From positions 264,001 to 328,000 of the forward strand of contig JAUISX010000003.1 of the NCBI GenBank assembly GCA_030434245.1: DNA of 64,000 bases, written 5' to 3'. A model generated the notes under the pieces. The model ran no database searches. It was not told the origin of the DNA and worked only from the letters and a program-made list of their open reading frames with translations. Below are positions 29,124 to 39,166 of the stretch, one piece after another. A program made the translations under genes and the position numbers. Source of the DNA: Porphyromonadaceae bacterium W3.11 (GTDB lineage: Bacteria > Bacteroidota > Bacteroidia > Bacteroidales > Porphyromonadaceae). Positions within the stretch are counted from its first letter, which is position 1; each line of letters begins with the position of its first letter.

Positions 29124-29804
29124 CTAAAGCTTATGCTCAGCAAAATATTGCCATAGGGTATCGTGAGCTGGATAAGGTGCCGTAAGATGCAACTCCTCCT
29201 TTGTAACCGGATGAATAAAGGTGATACTATATGCGTGCAATGAGATAGAAGCATCAGGCAGAGAACGCCGTGCACCATACTTTAGGTCTCCCCGAATAAC
29301 AGAACCAATACTACTCAGCTGCACCCTTATTTGATGATGCCTACCCGTCTGTAGTTCTACTTCTAGCAGGGTGTAATGGTCACTAGACCCAATGGTGCGA
29401 TACTCAAGGATAGCCTCCTTTGCATTGGGGGTGTTTCTTGAGACGACATAGGACTTATTCTGCTGCTGATTTTTCTTTAAAAAATGTCGAAGCTCTCCTG
29501 CTGATTGTGCAGGAGGAGCCTCGACTATAGCATGATAGACCTTTCGAACCTGATCCTTACGAAAGAGTTCATTCATCCGACTTAAGGCCTTAGAGGTCTT
29601 AGCAAAAACCACTATACCACTCGTAGGACGGTCCAGACGATGTACCACCCCGAGATATACGTTCCCAGGTTTATTATACTTTTCTTTGAGGTACTGCTTG
29701 ATCAGTTCAGGCAACGGCTCATCCCCCGTTTTATCGCCTTGAGTAATTTCCCCAGCAGCCTTATTAACCACTATGAGGTGGTTATCCTCGTAAAGAATCT
29801 CCAT
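29124..29804 (-). CDS. RluA-family RNA pseudouridine synthase
   Basis: Isomerises uridine in rRNA or tRNA. The catalytic aspartate sits in HRLDRPTSGIVVFAKT, and the C-terminal half shows ELQTGRHHQIRVQLS, both family hallmarks. It has no S4 domain, and at 226 residues is the short form. The track of conserved sequence starts MEILYEDNHLIVVNKA, so I use ATG 29804 rather than a TTG six bases upstream. It is 6 bases after fabG, the last gene of the fabH operon. The exact target uridine cannot be told. Confidence 0.88.
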   Translation of the reverse strand: MEILYEDNHLIVVNKAAGEITQGDKTGDEPLPELIKQYLKEKYNKPGNVYLGVVHRLDRPTSGIVVFAKTSKALSRMNELFRKDQVRKVYHAIVEAPPAQSAGELRHFLKKNQQQNKSYVVSRNTPNAKEAILEYRTIGSSDHYTLLEVELQTGRHHQIRVQLSSIGSVIRGDLKYGARRSLPDASISLHAYSITFIHPVTKEELHLTAPYPAHDTLWQYFAEHKL

Positions 29805-29810
29805 CGGCAA

Positions 29811-30557
29811 TCACATGACCATACCACCGCACACATTCAGTACTTGGCCTGTAATATAGCTTGCAGCATCACTAGAAAAGAATGTCACAGCTTGTGCGAC
29901 CTCCTCAGGACGGCCAGGACGGCGAAGAGCTATACCCTTATTCCATTCCTCAATCATCTTAGGATCCAGCACATCTGTCATATCGGTCTGAATAAATCCA
30001 GGAGCAACAGCATTTATGCGAACGCCTCTAGAACCCAGCTCCTTAGCTGTCGCTTTAGTAAAGCCTATGATACCAGCCTTGGAAGCAGCATAATTGGACT
30101 GTCCTGCATTGCCAGTGACCCCAACCACACTACTGATATTAATAATGGAGCCTTGACGGGCTTTCATCATCGGCATCGTTACCGCTTTAGTAAGATTAAA
30201 GACGGACTTAAGATTCACCCTTATGACTTCATCCCATTGCTCTTCGCTCATACGCATGAGGAGACCATCCTTAGTGATACCTGCATTATTAACCAAGATA
30301 TCTATCTGACCAAACTCCTTCATTACATCCGTAACCAGCTCTTCTGATGTAGCATAATCTGCAGCATCAGCAGCGTAAGCCTTGGACTTAACCCCTAGTT
30401 CTGTCAATTCTGCCTCTAGCGATCTAGTATTTTCATTAATAGAGCGACCCGTAAAGGCTATAGCTGCCCCATGCTTTGCCAGCTCTATTGCTATGGCTCT
30501 TCCGATACCTCTACTACCTCCTGTCACTATGGCGACTTTGCCCTCTAACATCTTCAT
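29811..30557 (-). CDS. fabG: 3-oxoacyl-[acyl-carrier-protein] reductase
   Basis: NADPH-dependent ketoreduction in type II fatty acid synthesis. The 248-residue short-chain dehydrogenase has TGGSRGIGRAIA for cofactor binding, NNAG, and the catalytic S-Y-K set (INISSVVG, YAASKAG). The substrate-loop end VLNVCGGMVM is FabG-like. It shares the operon with fabH, which supports the fatty-acid role over other SDR functions. Confidence 0.93.
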   Translation of the reverse strand: MKMLEGKVAIVTGGSRGIGRAIAIELAKHGAAIAFTGRSINENTRSLEAELTELGVKSKAYAADAADYATSEELVTDVMKEFGQIDILVNNAGITKDGLLMRMSEEQWDEVIRVNLKSVFNLTKAVTMPMMKARQGSIINISSVVGVTGNAGQSNYAASKAGIIGFTKATAKELGSRGVRINAVAPGFIQTDMTDVLDPKMIEEWNKGIALRRPGRPEEVAQAVTFFSSDAASYITGQVLNVCGGMVM

Positions 30558-30581
30558 CTTCGTATGTTACTTCTATTCGTT

Positions 30582-31166
30582 TTACTTCTTTATCCCCTCC
30601 AATATCAAACTTTTGACGACCCTAAATGTCTTCACCAACGCTAAGTCATCCTTCCCTAATTGACCTCTGATGTATGGGACCTCCAAACCCTTAAGGCAAG
30701 CATGAATCAGCATAGTGGTACGCTTAACATCCAACTGTCTAAAGGAGCCATCCTCTATACCATCATTGAGCATCTTCATAATCAATTGACGCTCCAATAC
30801 ATCAAAACGCAGACGCGACCTTTCTACTGTAGCTATGTTATAAAAAAACTCCGCATCAAGCGTCCCATTACGCTGAACCACTTCTCCAACCGATTTCTGT
30901 CTTTGTGCAATGAACAGCATAAGCTTCTTAGACGCGTTCATTGGCTCATATACAAAGGTGCGTAACTCTTGGTATAGCTGCTCTAACTCCCCTTTGATAA
31001 CAGCTAAATAGACATCTGACTTCGTTCCGAAGTAATTGTATAGCGTACGACGACCCTTGCCAGCCGCCTTCGCGATAGCATTCATCGTAGTCGCATGATA
31101 GCCCTGCTCTGCAAAGAGTCTGCGAGCATGAAAAATAAATAGCTGTCTAGTCTTGTCCGTTGCCAT
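30582..31166 (-). CDS. TetR-family transcriptional regulator
   Basis: DNA-binding repressor of 194 residues. The N-terminal helix-turn-helix is typical (YHATTMNAIAKAAGKGRRTLY then NYFGTKSDVYLAV, about residues 22-55); the C-terminal ligand domain is not family-specific. It lies between der and fabG in an operon with fabH, so a role in controlling fatty-acid synthesis in response to an acyl ligand is a reasonable inference, not shown. Confidence 0.9.
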   Translation of the reverse strand: MATDKTRQLFIFHARRLFAEQGYHATTMNAIAKAAGKGRRTLYNYFGTKSDVYLAVIKGELEQLYQELRTFVYEPMNASKKLMLFIAQRQKSVGEVVQRNGTLDAEFFYNIATVERSRLRFDVLERQLIMKMLNDGIEDGSFRQLDVKRTTMLIHACLKGLEVPYIRGQLGKDDLALVKTFRVVKSLILEGIKK

Positions 31167-31205
31167 TAATTAGCCCCTACTATTGAAGAATCAAAAAAAA
31201 ACAAC

Positions 31206-32528
31206 TTACTTCTCCCGAATGAATATATTAATCGGAGTACCCGTAAAGTCCCAATGTGCACGAATCTGATTCTCTAAAAATCTCTTATACGGCTCCCTTA
31301 TCCACTGTGGCAGGTTGCAGAAGAAAACAAAGCTAGGAACCTGCACCTTAGGAAGCATCGTAATGTACTTAATCTTAATATATTTACCCTTAATAGATGG
31401 CGGTGGAGTCTTCTCTATGATAGGCAGAAGGACTCTATTTAACTCACCTGTAGAGATCCGCTTCTTCCTCTTCTCAAAAATATCTCTCGCATAATCTAGC
31501 ACCTTGAGTATACGCTGCTTCTCAGTAGCTGAGATAAAGATAATCGGAAAATCAGTAAACGGAGCTAGACGCTCTCTGATGGCATTAGAATACCCATCGA
31601 TTACTTTTTGAGTCTTATCTTCGATAAGGTCCCATTTATTAACACAGACAACCAACCCCTTACTATTCTTCTGGATAATAGAGAAGATGTTCATGTCCTG
31701 TCCTTCGATTCCTTTTGTCGCGTCAAGCATCAGCACGCAGACATCACTATTCTCAATGGCACGAATACTCCTCAGCACAGAGTAATACTCTAGGTTCTCA
31801 TTGACCTTACCTCGCTTACGGATACCAGCAGTATCCACAAGACTGAACTCATGACCAAACTTATTATAGTGTGTGTAAATGGAATCCCTTGTAGTCCCAG
31901 CAATATCCGTTACAATGTGTCTATCTTCTCCTAAAAAGGCATTGATAAGAGAGGACTTACCTGCATTCGGACGCCCCACGACAGAGATCCTAGGGATAAT
32001 CATCTCCTCTGCAGTACGCTCATCCTCCTCTGGTAATTTCTCTATTATGAGATCCATCAAATCTCCAGTACCAGAGCCATTGATCGCCGAGATTGGGATA
32101 GGGTCACCAAGACCTAACTTATAAAACTCTGCTGCATATGGCTCCAGATTAAAGTTGTCACACTTATTAGCGACAAGGATCACCGGCTTATCAGCCTTAC
32201 GTAGCTTCAGCCCGACAGCTTCATCAAGCTCCCCAAGTCCTGCCTGAATATCTACCATAAATAGGATTAGATCCGACTCCTCAATGGCGATCTGCACCTG
32301 CTTATTTATCTCGTCCTCGAATATATCATCCGATCTATCGACCCACCCGCCAGTATCTACGACACTGAAGGTACGTCCTCCCCACTCACTCGAACCATAT
32401 TGACGATCGCGAGTCGTTCCTGGCTCTTCTGTTACAATCGCTGTACGGCTCTTTGTCAACCGGTTGAATAGCGATGATTTTCCTACATTTGGTTGGCCCA
32501 CGATGGCCACAAGGCTGTTTACTGCCAT
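31206..32528 (-). CDS. der: Ribosome-associated GTPase Der (EngA)
   Basis: Double-GTPase essential for 50S assembly. Two G domains in tandem: the first with [14 protein letters not shown] and DTGGWV, the second with [14 protein letters not shown] and [10 protein letters not shown], each followed by its NKxD (NKCD, NKWD). The KH-like domain closes the C-terminus. Length 440 is standard. It lies directly downstream of era. Confidence 0.98.
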   Translation of the reverse strand: MAVNSLVAIVGQPNVGKSSLFNRLTKSRTAIVTEEPGTTRDRQYGSSEWGGRTFSVVDTGGWVDRSDDIFEDEINKQVQIAIEESDLILFMVDIQAGLGELDEAVGLKLRKADKPVILVANKCDNFNLEPYAAEFYKLGLGDPIPISAINGSGTGDLMDLIIEKLPEEDERTAEEMIIPRISVVGRPNAGKSSLINAFLGEDRHIVTDIAGTTRDSIYTHYNKFGHEFSLVDTAGIRKRGKVNENLEYYSVLRSIRAIENSDVCVLMLDATKGIEGQDMNIFSIIQKNSKGLVVCVNKWDLIEDKTQKVIDGYSNAIRERLAPFTDFPIIFISATEKQRILKVLDYARDIFEKRKKRISTGELNRVLLPIIEKTPPPSIKGKYIKIKYITMLPKVQVPSFVFFCNLPQWIREPYKRFLENQIRAHWDFTGTPINIFIREK

Positions 32529-32558
32529 AATATTATAATTTTCTCTCCCTTAAATTTC

Positions 32559-33443
32559 TTAATCTAGCTTATAACCAAAGTTCTTCAGCAAAGCATCTTT
32601 ATTTCTCCACTCTTTCTCCACTTTCACAAAGAGCTGGAGGTAAATCTTCTTCTCGAAGAATCTCTCCAAGTCATGCCTTGCCATAGTCCCCAGTTTCTTT
32701 ATTGCAGCTCCACGAGCTCCTATTATGATACCCTTCTGCGACTCCCTTTCGACTATAATAGTGGCACTTATCCTCAAGAGGTTGTCAGTATCCTTAAACT
32801 CCTCGACTACCACCTCAGTAGAGTATGGGACCTCTTGCTGATAGTACAGAAAGATTTTCTCTCTGATAATCTCCGACACGAAAAAGCGAGCTGGTCTATC
32901 CGTAAAGGCATCGGCCTCAAAGAAAGGTGGATTTTCAGGTAATAGTTCTTCGACTCTTTTCTCAATATATCCTACTCCTGCTTTATGCAAAGCAGCTACA
33001 GGCAATACCTCTAGGGCATTCGGAAGAAGCTCCTCCCAATATGAGACTAACTCTGTCAGCTTTTCTGGTGTACTCAGATCACTCTTATTGATCAACACCA
33101 ATACTGGGATATCAAGGGCTCTGACCCCTTCCACAAAAGCGGTGTTTTTTTCTGGATTCTCTATCACATCTGTGACATACAATAGAATATCCGCATCTTT
33201 CAAGGCACTCTTAGAGAAGTTCAACATATGCTCCTGCATCTTATAAGCAGGCTGCACCACTCCTGGAGTATCACTATATACGATTTGCAGATCAGGACGA
33301 TTGACAATCCCAATAATTCGATGGCGAGTGGTCTGAGCCTTATTAGTAATGATACTAATCTTATCTCCTACCAATTGATTCATTAGGGTTGACTTTCCCA
33401 CATTGGGATTTCCCACCAGATTTACAAAACCACTTTTATACAT
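32559..33443 (-). CDS. era: GTPase Era
   Basis: Binds the 3' end of 16S rRNA in 30S maturation. The G domain shows GNPNVGKSTLMNQLVG, DTPGVV and NKSD. The C-terminal KH domain has the RNA-binding stretch IIGARGAAIKKLG. Length 294 is standard. The gap to fabH is 18 bases and to der 30. Confidence 0.98.
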   Translation of the reverse strand: MYKSGFVNLVGNPNVGKSTLMNQLVGDKISIITNKAQTTRHRIIGIVNRPDLQIVYSDTPGVVQPAYKMQEHMLNFSKSALKDADILLYVTDVIENPEKNTAFVEGVRALDIPVLVLINKSDLSTPEKLTELVSYWEELLPNALEVLPVAALHKAGVGYIEKRVEELLPENPPFFEADAFTDRPARFFVSEIIREKIFLYYQQEVPYSTEVVVEEFKDTDNLLRISATIIVERESQKGIIIGARGAAIKKLGTMARHDLERFFEKKIYLQLFVKVEKEWRNKDALLKNFGYKLD

Positions 33444-33461
33444 ACTTCTCTATTCAAAAAT

Positions 33462-34454
33462 TTAGATAGCCCATTTAATCCAAATGGATCCCCACGTAAA
33501 TCCGGCACCAAAAGCAGTAAGGATAAGATTGTCCCCCTTCTTGAGCCTATCCCTCCACTCCCATAAGCAAAGCGGAATAGTAGCCGAACTAGTATTACCA
33601 TACTTATTAATATTAACCATCACCTTAGAGGGATCCAAGTTCATCCGACGAGCAGTAGCCTTAATGATGCGAAGGTTAGCCTGATGAGGAACCACCCATG
33701 CAATATCATCTTGGGTAAGTCCATTCCTCTCCATAATCTCTACAGCACTATCGCCCATGTGCGTCACAGCAGCCTTGAACACCTTCTGACCATCTTGATA
33801 GATATAGTGTTCGCGAGCATCCACAGTCTCATGCGACGCAGGGACAGCCGAACCTCCGGCCTTTAGGATCAGACTCTCACTTCCGCTATTGTCATTGTGA
33901 AGAACAACATCAAGGATACCATACCTCTCAGAAGTTGGCTCAAGCAACACACAGCCACCAGCATCACCAAAGAGCGGATAAGTTGAGCGATTCTCAGTGT
34001 CCGTAATAGAACTCATTTTCTCAGCAGAGATCAAGAGCACTTTCTTATAAAGACCACTCTCCACAAAACCTCTCGCAATTTGCAACCCATACAAAAAGCC
34101 TGGGCATGCTCCTTGGAAATCAAAGCAAGGCACCCCTACTGGCACCCCTACTGCCTTTGCAATAAGAGACGCAGTTGTGGGAAAATGGTAATCTGGTGTA
34201 TTTGATGAGCAGATAACAATATCAATCTCATCTGGCGATACATTATAATTCTGAAGCATAGCCTCCACCGCTTTTATACCAAGGTAGCTAGACCCCGCCC
34301 CAGGGATATCAAGGATGCGTCGTTCCTTTATACCCACTCTAGTGGTGATCCATTCATCAGAGGTATCCAACTTATTTGCTATATATTCATTAGTCAGAAC
34401 TTTATCTGGCACATACCCTCCTACGGCTGTTATTGCAGCATACTTCTTATCCAT
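33462..34454 (-). CDS. fabH: Beta-ketoacyl-ACP synthase III
   Basis: Starts fatty acid chains by condensing acyl-CoA with malonyl-ACP. The 330 residues include the active cysteine in [12 protein letters not shown], the histidine in PHQANLRI and the asparagine in [11 protein letters not shown]. It is the first gene of the operon behind a good promoter. The common partners plsX and rpmF are not next to it here. Confidence 0.96.
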   Translation of the reverse strand: MDKKYAAITAVGGYVPDKVLTNEYIANKLDTSDEWITTRVGIKERRILDIPGAGSSYLGIKAVEAMLQNYNVSPDEIDIVICSSNTPDYHFPTTASLIAKAVGVPVGVPCFDFQGACPGFLYGLQIARGFVESGLYKKVLLISAEKMSSITDTENRSTYPLFGDAGGCVLLEPTSERYGILDVVLHNDNSGSESLILKAGGSAVPASHETVDAREHYIYQDGQKVFKAAVTHMGDSAVEIMERNGLTQDDIAWVVPHQANLRIIKATARRMNLDPSKVMVNINKYGNTSSATIPLCLWEWRDRLKKGDNLILTAFGAGFTWGSIWIKWAI

Positions 34455-34542
34455 TATTACAACTTTTTATAGAGCCTCAAACCATCAATAATATCAATAT
34501 CATCATGATGTGAGCCACGTGTAAAACCTATTTATTTATTAG

Positions 34543-34574
34543 CAAATATACAAAAATAGAATGGAGTGTGCAAT
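34543..34574 (-). promoter_or_regulatory. Promoter of the fabH-era-der operon
   Basis: On the minus strand ATTG (34571-34574) and TATATTTG (34543-34550) are exactly 20 bases apart. The predicted leader is about 80 bases. Confidence 0.7.
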
Positions 34575-34660
34575 CACTTACCTTAATATCAAATCCCCTC
34601 CCCGATCCCGACCTAACACTATAGGTAAGAATGGCACACAGCACTCGCCAAATGGTTTTT

Positions 34661-36646
34661 TCACTCCGATTCCAACTCAGTTTTACTCAAAGTAAACCCA
34701 TTCGAGAGCACTCTATTATTGTAGTCTTGGACGATAGCCTCCATGATATGAGTGTACTTTGCCCGAATTGCCTGTGAAGGCTCCACATCCTTACCTGGCT
34801 CGGTCTGCAGATATGGAGCTGGCTTAGAAGTCCTCACATTTCCATCCACATCAATCTCGATAGTTACATCTTTGTGAAAGAGAATATAATTATCGAATAA
34901 GAAATTAAGTGCATAATGCTCCTCTTGTGGATTCAGCATATTATGCCCGTAACTCAGAATCGGCGTATCATCACCTAATAGATACATCAATGTAGGATAG
35001 ATATCAGCCTGCTGAACAACATAATCAAAGATCTCTCCCTTTAACTGACCCCGTGGGTCATAAAATATAATAGGGATGACAGAATGCCCTTGCACACAAT
35101 CGTAATCTGGATGATCCGTCAGATTGGTATGATCAGCCACTAATACAAAGAGGGTATCATCATACCATGGCTTATCCTTGATGCTTTCAAAGAACTGCCC
35201 TATGGCATAATCCGCGTATTGTACAGTCGCATGTATTGGGAGTGACCCTCCTTTGAATCGCTCTTCAAATCCACTAGGCAAGTTAAAGGGTGCATGATTG
35301 GTCGCTGAGAAAAAGATGCTCAAGAAAGGTGACTTCAGGTGATCCATATCCTTTGCTACGCCTTGCAAAAATGGAGCGTCATATATAGCCCACTTTCCAT
35401 CGTAGTCTGAAGGATTATTATACTCCCTATAAGTGTATTGCTTCTCCATTCCAAAGCGTTCCAAAAAACTCATAAATCCTAATGCATACGGCTTATCCCC
35501 ATGATAGAAGGACATATCGTACTGATGAGCTTTCATCGACTTTGGCATACCTGTAGAGATACTATTAAAATGCTGATAATGCACCATTTGCCAATTATCT
35601 TCATTAAAAGTTCCCCCAAAAGTTGGCAGAGAGCAGAACACAGCAGGGAAAGACTCTACGGAACGTTTACCATTGGCATACCCATACTTCGCATACAAAC
35701 TTTTCTGAAGCAGTGAATCTAAGAAGGGGGTATAGCTTACAAAGCCTTTGATTTCTTTATTCAAACCTCCTATAAACTCCCTAGCCATACTTTCCATGAG
35801 AATAATCATCACGTTACGCCCCTTGAACGACCCATATAGGCTATCATTTTCTGAGAGCGGAGCTGCCTGATACTTTGGCACAAAGAAGGAGGAAAGGTCT
35901 TGATCTGATAAAAAATGATACTTCCTATACTTAAGCTTACCCTTAACCGAAAGCGAATATGGAGTATTAATAACTATAGGACGATGCTTATAATTACTAG
36001 TGTACTTCTCTACAATAGCCTCATCAAGGGGGTGCTCACCGAAATAGATAGTTCCCCTCATAGCTATTATGGTCACAAGGATGGTCACAAGTGTCAGCAC
36101 CACCGTCTTCCGTCGGGGCTCTTCTTCTCTACGCTTATAATAAAACATGAAGTAGCCAGCCATCAGGATAGCAAAGAGCAATATGAAGACAATTGTCAAT
36201 TGCCAATAATCCACAATGAACTCCTTGTAAAAGCCAGCCATACTCTTGCCCTTAAACTCAGAGAAAATCTCAGATGTAGCTCGTCGTAAAACATACGGAT
36301 AATACCCCACATCTGAGATATTAATCAATAGATAGAAAGTCATCGGGACGAGATAAAAAAGACTTTTCAGACCCCTATACCAACGCTTTGACTCTATGTC
36401 TCTCGGCACATAAGCCCCCACGATCGTGAGCAATAGATAACCTATGAGTCCATACCCAATCATGGCAAGATCAAATCGGACTCCGCCCACCAATATTCTC
36501 AATAACTCTCCAAACTCAATATCCGAAAAATAACTATAGTTATAGCCATAGTAAACTATTCGACAAAGAGTCATCAGGAGAGCTGCAAGAAAGATATGCC
36601 ATGAGACTAGGGCCCATCGAGATTTTAATTCAATTCTATGTTTCAT
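34661..36646 (-). CDS. LTA synthase-like membrane sulfatase/phosphotransferase
   Basis: Inner membrane protein of the alkaline phosphatase superfamily. The N-terminal third has five hydrophobic segments (about residues 12-30, 45-65, 78-98, 120-140, 150-175). The periplasmic catalytic domain follows, with IILMESMAR at its start, a likely nucleophilic serine in NGKRSVESFPA, and metal ligands in VADHTNLTD and QGHSVIP. Bacteroidota lack lipoteichoic acid, so transfer of a phospho-group to lipid A or a surface glycan is more likely. I use ATG 36646 instead of the GTG just upstream. Confidence 0.8.
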   Translation of the reverse strand: MKHRIELKSRWALVSWHIFLAALLMTLCRIVYYGYNYSYFSDIEFGELLRILVGGVRFDLAMIGYGLIGYLLLTIVGAYVPRDIESKRWYRGLKSLFYLVPMTFYLLINISDVGYYPYVLRRATSEIFSEFKGKSMAGFYKEFIVDYWQLTIVFILLFAILMAGYFMFYYKRREEEPRRKTVVLTLVTILVTIIAMRGTIYFGEHPLDEAIVEKYTSNYKHRPIVINTPYSLSVKGKLKYRKYHFLSDQDLSSFFVPKYQAAPLSENDSLYGSFKGRNVMIILMESMAREFIGGLNKEIKGFVSYTPFLDSLLQKSLYAKYGYANGKRSVESFPAVFCSLPTFGGTFNEDNWQMVHYQHFNSISTGMPKSMKAHQYDMSFYHGDKPYALGFMSFLERFGMEKQYTYREYNNPSDYDGKWAIYDAPFLQGVAKDMDHLKSPFLSIFFSATNHAPFNLPSGFEERFKGGSLPIHATVQYADYAIGQFFESIKDKPWYDDTLFVLVADHTNLTDHPDYDCVQGHSVIPIIFYDPRGQLKGEIFDYVVQQADIYPTLMYLLGDDTPILSYGHNMLNPQEEHYALNFLFDNYILFHKDVTIEIDVDGNVRTSKPAPYLQTEPGKDVEPSQAIRAKYTHIMEAIVQDYNNRVLSNGFTLSKTELESE

Positions 36647-36690
36647 CACCTTTAGCTTTTAGACGCTGTTACAATTCATTTACAACCCTG

Positions 36691-36698
36691 CAAAGATA
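36691..36698 (-). promoter_or_regulatory. -7 box upstream of the sulfatase
   Basis: TATCTTTG on the minus strand, 45 bases before the start; no clear -33 element. Confidence 0.4.
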
Positions 36699-37022
36699 TT
36701 CAAATCCCAGCAATTAATAACCATATATTTTCATTGTGTCTATACGAAGCTAAAAAAATGAGTATCAACACTGAAGACGATAATTAGCCTCGAAAAAACA
36801 GCCCCTTTCCTGCAAAAAAAATAATGCATATCTCGTACCCAATGAAAAATGTTCTGCAGAAGGACAATCCTTTACAATTCGCAAGCTAATAAGTATATAG
36901 TGGCATAGATGGACATTACCAAAGAGAAATAACCACCACAACCAACTGACAAACAACAACATACATTCATGCAACAAATCCTCACCATGAACATCATCTT
37001 TGTATGGTATAAGCAGGCAAAG

Positions 37023-37109
37023 TTTTAGTTATATCAAAGAGAAACGCTTCCTATAGGAAGAATAATTTTTTCCTATGAGAAGGAGAACGGTTTCCTATAG
37101 GAAGAATTT
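37023..37109 (+). repeat. Dispersed palindromic repeat, copy B
   Basis: It begins TTTTAGTTATATCAAAGAG and contains two copies of TTCCTATAGGAA (37049-37060 and 37092-37103) around a central TCCTATGAGAAGG. The same lead and arms occur in copies A, C and D. It lies in the 750-base gene-free region between the sulfatase and hcp, where I see no other coding signal. Confidence 0.65.
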
Positions 37110-37264
37110 CTACCCCTTTTAACCTCTCTTTTTTTGCGAGTACCTTTCATTTTATCACTGGTCTCCAATTTTGAAAAAGAATAGAGTTTATATTCTGACA
37201 ATCATTCTATCATCACCTTGAATACGATTCTGAATTATATGCACATTGTATATCATAAAATACA

Positions 37265-37302
37265 TAGTGCCGATGGCTCTTACGATAGAACCACTAGCAC
37301 TA
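37265..37302. terminator. Long hairpin, terminator-like on both strands
   Basis: TAGTGC and GCACTA close a 16-bp stem with one mismatch and a few G-U pairs. It lies 99 bases past the hcp stop (minus strand). A strong T-run (TTATTTTTTT) follows it on the plus strand, although no plus-strand gene precedes it, so it may end an unrecognised plus-strand transcript as well as hcp. Confidence 0.6.
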
Positions 37303-37400
37303 TTATTTTTTTCGTATTGTTACTTTATTATACCACTCTTATAACAACAGTTTCCTTGAGGTCATCGGTGTTATGAATGATTATAATAAGGCTTTACGGG

Positions 37401-39041
37401 TTATGCAAACTTCGCAATATCCTCCTCTACAGTTGAGATAGGAGTGATCCCGAAATTCTCCACCAAGACATTAGCAACATTCGGTGATAAGAATCCTGGA
37501 AGAGTTGGTCCGAGATGGATATTCTTCACGCCTAGAGATAGCAGGGCAAGCAACACGATGACCGCTTTCTGCTCGTACCAAGCTATATTGAATACAATTG
37601 GTAGTTCATTGATGTCGTCTAACTCAAATGCTTCCTTCAGTTTGAGAGCTATCAAAGCGAGTGAGTAACTATCATTACACTGCCCGGCATCGAGTACACG
37701 TGGGATACCATTAATATCTCCTAGAGGTAACTTATTATACCTATACTTAGCACATCCAGCTGTTAGGATCACGGTGTCATCAGATAACTGCTCGGCAAAC
37801 TCAGTGTAATAAGCCCTGCCTTTCTGACGACCATCACAGCCACCCATCACATAAAACTTCTTGATATCCCCACTCTTGACGGCCTCTACTACCTTATCAG
37901 CAAGTGCGAAGACTTGATTATGAGCAAATCCTCCGATGATCTCTCCTGACTCAATCTCAACAGGTGCAGCACAGCGTTTTGCATGCTCTATGATTTCACT
38001 AAAATCTTTCTTTCCATCCTTTCGATCAGGAATGTGCTTGAAGCCAGGATATCCAGATGCTCCTGTAGTATAAATCCTATCAGAATACGTTGAATTAGGT
38101 CTAGGTGGCACGATACAGTTGGTAGTGAAAATCACCGGCCCATTAAACGGACCAAACTCATCGACCTGCTTCCACCACGCGTTACCATAGTTACCCACAA
38201 AGTGCTTATATTTCTTGAATGCAGGATAGTAATGAGCAGGCAACATCTCACTATGCGTGTACACATCCACACCTGTACCCTCTGTCTGCTCTAGCAAGTC
38301 CTGCATATCTCTCAGGTCGTGGCCAGAAATTAAGATACCTGGATTTTTGCCAACACCGATGTTAACCTTTGTGATCTCTGGGTGACCATATGTTGAAGTA
38401 TTTGCGGTATCCAAAAGAGCCATACCCTTAACCCCATACTCACCTGTCTTAAGAACGAGAGCCACCAGTTCGTCTACCGACAAATCTTGTGTCACCTGAT
38501 ATAGCACCTCTTGCTCAAATGCATAAATATCATCATCCTCATGGCCTAGATTGCAAGCATGCTCAACATAAGCGGCTAACCCCTTCAGTCCATATGTTGC
38601 CAACTCTCGTAGTGAGCGGATGTCCTCATCCTCAGTCTGTAATACTCCCACCACTTCAGCTTTTGCCTCCATCTCTTCTAGGGTATCAGCATGCCATGTT
38701 AGGAAGTCATAGTTAGGATTATTACACTTATTAATATCTACCCCCTCTAGAAGTTCATCTCGTATAGCTAGTGCCTCCTTAATGGTAACGACGAAACGCT
38801 CTTTATCAAAATTGGCATTCGTAATAGTCATAAAGAGAGCATTGGTAATGAAGTGATTGACACTTGCCGGAACCGGCATATTCTCTGAACGCATATAAGT
38901 GGTAATATGCGAAATACCCTTGCATAGATAGACCAAAAGGTCTTGAAGATTAGCGACGTCTGCAGTTTTTCCACATACGCCTCGAAGAACACACCCAGTA
39001 TTTTTCGCTGTCTCTTGACATTGGTAACAAAACATCCCCAT
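37401..39041 (-). CDS. hcp: Hybrid cluster protein (hydroxylamine reductase)
   Basis: Cytoplasmic iron-sulfur protein that protects anaerobes from nitric oxide and nitrosative stress (NO or hydroxylamine reduction). The N-terminal cubane cysteines are C5, C8, C17 and C23 ([15 protein letters not shown]); the hybrid cluster ligands lie in the C-terminal half, including the cysteine of GGCDGR and the [10 protein letters not shown] segment. The length of 546 residues fits the class. It is transcribed away from a Crp/Fnr regulator, the usual arrangement with HcpR. Confidence 0.96.
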   Translation of the reverse strand: MGMFCYQCQETAKNTGCVLRGVCGKTADVANLQDLLVYLCKGISHITTYMRSENMPVPASVNHFITNALFMTITNANFDKERFVVTIKEALAIRDELLEGVDINKCNNPNYDFLTWHADTLEEMEAKAEVVGVLQTEDEDIRSLRELATYGLKGLAAYVEHACNLGHEDDDIYAFEQEVLYQVTQDLSVDELVALVLKTGEYGVKGMALLDTANTSTYGHPEITKVNIGVGKNPGILISGHDLRDMQDLLEQTEGTGVDVYTHSEMLPAHYYPAFKKYKHFVGNYGNAWWKQVDEFGPFNGPVIFTTNCIVPPRPNSTYSDRIYTTGASGYPGFKHIPDRKDGKKDFSEIIEHAKRCAAPVEIESGEIIGGFAHNQVFALADKVVEAVKSGDIKKFYVMGGCDGRQKGRAYYTEFAEQLSDDTVILTAGCAKYRYNKLPLGDINGIPRVLDAGQCNDSYSLALIALKLKEAFELDDINELPIVFNIAWYEQKAVIVLLALLSLGVKNIHLGPTLPGFLSPNVANVLVENFGITPISTVEEDIAKFA

Positions 39042-39108
39042 AAATAATAATATTGATTAGTTGTTTACAAATAAATTAGCTGAAAACAATTCTTATTGCA
39101 TCATATGG

Positions 39109-39116
39109 CAAATCTA
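39109..39116 (-). promoter_or_regulatory. -7 box of hcp
   Basis: TAGATTTG on the minus strand fits TAnnTTTG, with an expected start near 39104. No TTTG occurs at -33, as expected for a promoter that depends on an activator. Confidence 0.55.
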
Positions 39117-39138
39117 TAAAGAATAAAAGAGGGTACCC

Positions 39139-39152
39139 GTCACATATATGAC
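39139..39152. promoter_or_regulatory. Candidate HcpR operator between hcp and its regulator
   Basis: GTCACATATATGAC is a GTCA-N6-TGAC dyad of the kind bound by Crp/Fnr proteins. Its centre is about 41.5 bases upstream of the predicted hcp start, the class II activator position. It also overlaps the region upstream of the regulator gene. Confidence 0.55.
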
Positions 39153-39166
39153 ACCTTCCGTTTTAT

